From contig JANXMO010000023.1 in the NCBI GenBank assembly GCA_025354615.1, forward strand, positions 1-6,883: a stretch of 6,883 nucleotides of DNA, given 5' to 3'. The DNA comes from Burkholderiales bacterium (GTDB lineage: Bacteria > Pseudomonadota > Gammaproteobacteria > Burkholderiales > Burkholderiaceae_C). The translations under genes and the position numbers were made by a program. The notes under the pieces were generated by a model. It saw only the letters and a program-made list of their open reading frames with translations, did not search any database and was not told the DNA's origin. Shown here one piece after another: positions 5,269 to 6,883 of this stretch. The number at the start of each line of letters is the position of its first letter. The first letter of the stretch is position 1.

Positions 5269-5290
5269 GCTCAATCCAAGTAACAAGCCC

Positions 5291-6427
5291 ATGGACATGT
5301 CAGATTCCCACGTAGGCCACCCCCCCCGTTCGGTATCCGACGATGAAACGCATCTTTCTTATTGGCGGCGCATGGTCAGTGATGCTGGGGCTGAAATCGC
5401 GGGGCCGTTGAGTGCCGCGCTCGAGCACATTCATGCGTTGACTACCACCGGTCACATTGACCGAGCAGCATTGCGCAATCTGCGTGACGAAGTGGAACAA
5501 GCCCGACAGGTTGGCATTGCAGCACAGCAACTGTCACGGTTCGCAGCCGGGCACATGCGGCAGTCCCATGAACGGCTGGCTTTGGCGGACACCGTGACAA
5601 CGGTGATGACGCACCGCGCGCGTGAAACACAAACACGAGGCATTCAACTCAAACTTCTTCTCAAGCCGGTGGATGTGGTGATTGACGCATCGCTGTTTTT
5701 CAGTTTGCTCAACACCATGGTCGACTGGGCTGTTGCCAATACGAGCGTGCAAATCGATTTTTCGATTGAAGTCAAAACCTGGCCCGCAATGGCCCGGTTG
5801 CTGTGCAGCTTCAACTTGTTGTCAAACGAGGCTTTGAATGGAAAGCCTCTCACTGTCAATACGACAAAACTGGATTCGATGGTTTGGCGACTTCTGGAGC
5901 AAACGGCACTGACGATGAACTTGCCTTTGACACGCAGCCTGCAAGGCCACCGGGTGGAACTCGCGCTGTCATTCCCCCGCACGGTCAATGATCAGATGCA
6001 AGGCGTCAGCATGCTGGAGCTCGACGAAGGCTTTGCGCCTTCGGGCAATTCAAAACCGCTGGCGGGCAGCCATGTACTGGTGATTGCGTCTCGTCGAGAC
6101 ATGCGGGTGCAGGTGCGCGACGCCACTCGTCACATGGGGTTGATTGTTGACATGGTGTCGTCGGTCAACGAAGCGCGTGATTTCTGCCGTGAGGGTTTGC
6201 CGCACGCCGTTATTTTCGAAAGTATTTTGAACGGCAGTGACTTGGCCGAACTGCGGGCGGAACTTCTGTTGGAAATCGCCGACTTTCCCTTTATCGAAAT
6301 CACCGAACACGGCAGCGATCACATGATGTCGGGGTTCGGCGGCGCCGAGCACGCCTTTGTCGGACGAGATGCCTTGCAAACAGCATTGCCCTCCGTGCTG
6401 ATGTATGAACTCTCGAAATCGCTGTGA
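5291..6427 (+). CDS. Degenerate histidine kinase-receiver fusion (pseudo-hybrid kinase)
   Basis: A 378-aa soluble protein, no signal peptide or membrane segment. Residues about 24-90 resemble a dimerisation/phosphoacceptor domain: GAEIAGPL (33-40) aligns with the canonical SHELRTPL but has Ala34 in place of the phospho-His. Residues about 95-230 resemble the ATPase domain: the X-region ERLALADTVTTVM, then LLNTMVDWAVANT (139-151) in place of the N-box, with Trp146 where the Mg-binding Asn should be. No DxGxG or GxGLGL box can be found; only the end, RVELALSFPR, is retained. Residues about 259-375 resemble a receiver: HVLVIASRRD lacks the acidic pair, AVIFES has Glu310 at the phospho-Asp position, Thr338 is kept, and Arg359 replaces Lys. 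It should thus neither bind ATP nor transfer phosphate. Start 5291 is chosen because it precedes the first plausible Met; 5297 is possible. Divergent from the PTS genes, so it may be an adaptor sensing them, but this is inference. Confidence 0.85.
   Translation: MDMSDSHVGHPPRSVSDDETHLSYWRRMVSDAGAEIAGPLSAALEHIHALTTTGHIDRAALRNLRDEVEQARQVGIAAQQLSRFAAGHMRQSHERLALADTVTTVMTHRARETQTRGIQLKLLLKPVDVVIDASLFFSLLNTMVDWAVANTSVQIDFSIEVKTWPAMARLLCSFNLLSNEALNGKPLTVNTTKLDSMVWRLLEQTALTMNLPLTRSLQGHRVELALSFPRTVNDQMQGVSMLELDEGFAPSGNSKPLAGSHVLVIASRRDMRVQVRDATRHMGLIVDMVSSVNEARDFCREGLPHAVIFESILNGSDLAELRAELLLEIADFPFIEITEHGSDHMMSGFGGAEHAFVGRDALQTALPSVLMYELSKSL
5320..5327 (+). repeat. C8 homopolymer in codons 10-12 of the kinase-like gene
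   Basis: Eight C residues run through the codons for His10-Pro11-Pro12-Arg13. Slippage by one base would frameshift the gene near its start and remove nearly all of the protein. At length 8 the tract is in the range where slippage is possible but not assured; chance in a GC-rich gene is also plausible. Confidence 0.5.
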
Positions 6428-6448
6428 ACGGGCGCCACCATATACCCG

Positions 6449-6883
6449 TCAAACCACGCCAGCTGCGTGCGCCTGTTGGTCCGCGTGGTAGCTGCTTCTC
6501 ACCATCGCGCCCACGGCGGCGTGTGTAAAGCCCATTTCCGCAGCCTGTGATTCAAACATCTTGAACGTGTCGGGGTGGACGTAACGGCGCACAGGCAGGT
6601 GGTGGCCGCTGGGGGCGAGGTACTGGCCGATCGTCAACATGTCGATGCCGTGCGCCCGCATGTCGCGCATCACTTGCAGTATTTCATCATCGGTTTCACC
6701 CAAGCCCACCATCACGCCGCTTTTCGTCGGCACGTCGGGCGCGAAGGCCTTGAATTGCTTCAACAAATTCAGGCTGTACTGGTAGTCGGAACCTGGCCGC
6801 GCTTCTTTGTATAGGCGTGGCGCCGTTTCCAGGTTGTGGTTCATGACGTCCGGCAGGCCGTCCTTGAAGATCGCCAGCGCCTT
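6449..6883 (-). CDS. lipA: Lipoyl synthase, C-terminal part (gene runs off the window)
   Basis: Radical-SAM enzyme that inserts two sulfurs into octanoyl groups on lipoyl domains. The last 144 residues are present, less than half of the roughly 310-330 aa of the family; the start lies beyond 6883. Visible family motifs are [40 protein letters not shown] and RSSYHADQ. The Ser in RSSYHA is the conserved ligand of the auxiliary iron-sulfur cluster that donates sulfur. The Cys motifs that hold both clusters are N-terminal and not visible. The gene is convergent with the kinase-like gene, with only 21 nt between the two stop codons. No terminator with a T-run is evident in that gap, so the two transcripts probably overlap. 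lipB often sits nearby in related bacteria but is not in the window. Confidence 0.95.
   Translation of the reverse strand, partial: KALAIFKDGLPDVMNHNLETAPRLYKEARPGSDYQYSLNLLKQFKAFAPDVPTKSGVMVGLGETDDEILQVMRDMRAHGIDMLTIGQYLAPSGHHLPVRRYVHPDTFKMFESQAAEMGFTHAAVGAMVRSSYHADQQAHAAGVV

Larger units (their letters stand above)
4920..5290. other. Control region between divergent PTS operon and kinase-like gene
   Basis: These 371 nt hold no gene and must contain the promoters of the EIIA-ptsH-ptsI operon (-) and of the gene at 5291 (+). Visible structure: a GATAAT-like -10 on - at 4933-4928 without a good -35 partner, a direct repeat pair (5051-5073 and 5146-5170), a TGATCGATCA palindrome (5145-5154), and a weak promoter-like pair at 5241-5268. 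I see no RNA gene. Confidence 0.6.

Noticed and set aside
5186..5290. Longer start of the kinase-like protein (TTG at 5186)
   Set aside because: No Shine-Dalgarno, and the extra 35 residues show no domain signal; the stretch is more likely leader and promoter.
6422..6450. Terminator between the kinase-like gene and lipA
   Set aside because: ACGGG and CCCGT could pair, but the loop is 12 nt, it overlaps the lipA stop and no T-run follows.
1..6883. CRISPR array, tRNA or rRNA genes
   Set aside because: No regularly spaced repeats and no tRNA or rRNA-like segments were seen on either strand.

Overview
The window looks like a chromosomal segment of a betaproteobacterium, most likely a Burkholderiales member. 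The evidence is the regulatory sugar-phosphotransferase cluster (mannose-family EIIA, HPr, enzyme I) without a permease, the LipA fragment, and proteins resembling DUF3597 and HrpB1/HrpK. I could run no database search, so the taxonomic call is an inference.

Left part, 1-1913, all genes on +. A DUF3597-type protein (70-486) is followed by a 384-nt gap holding a GC-rich dispersed repeat, a 15-bp-stem hairpin and a perfect TTCGC-N15-TTCGC motif. That motif has the form of the PIP/hrpII box bound by HrpX/HrpB activators of type III secretion genes. Downstream lie a 194-aa protein with no Cys, Trp or Tyr (871-1455) and a 126-aa helical protein that resembles the HrpB1/HrpK type III secretion family (1533-1913). 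Together they suggest a small outlying piece of an Hrp-type secretion regulon.

Middle, 1914-2295: no gene. It holds a 163-bp near-perfect palindrome with 23-bp terminal inverted repeats (MITE-like) and hairpins, one of which could end the ptsI transcript.

PTS operon, 4919 to 2296 on -. The order is mannose-family EIIA, ptsH, ptsI. EIIA and ptsH overlap by 32 nt; ptsH and ptsI are 112 nt apart with inverted repeats between them and over the ptsI start. All phosphotransfer residues are present (EI His204, HPr His15, EIIA His9), and HPr keeps Ser46, the HPr-kinase site. No EIIB/EIIC is present, so the cluster probably signals rather than transports.

Right part: a 371-nt control region with a direct repeat separates the PTS operon from a divergent gene (5291-6427). 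That gene encodes what reads as a catalytically dead histidine kinase fused to a dead receiver: the phospho-His is Ala, the N-box Asn is Trp, and the phospho-Asp is Glu. A C8 tract lies at codons 10-12. The window ends in the 3' part of lipA (lipoyl synthase), convergent with this gene.
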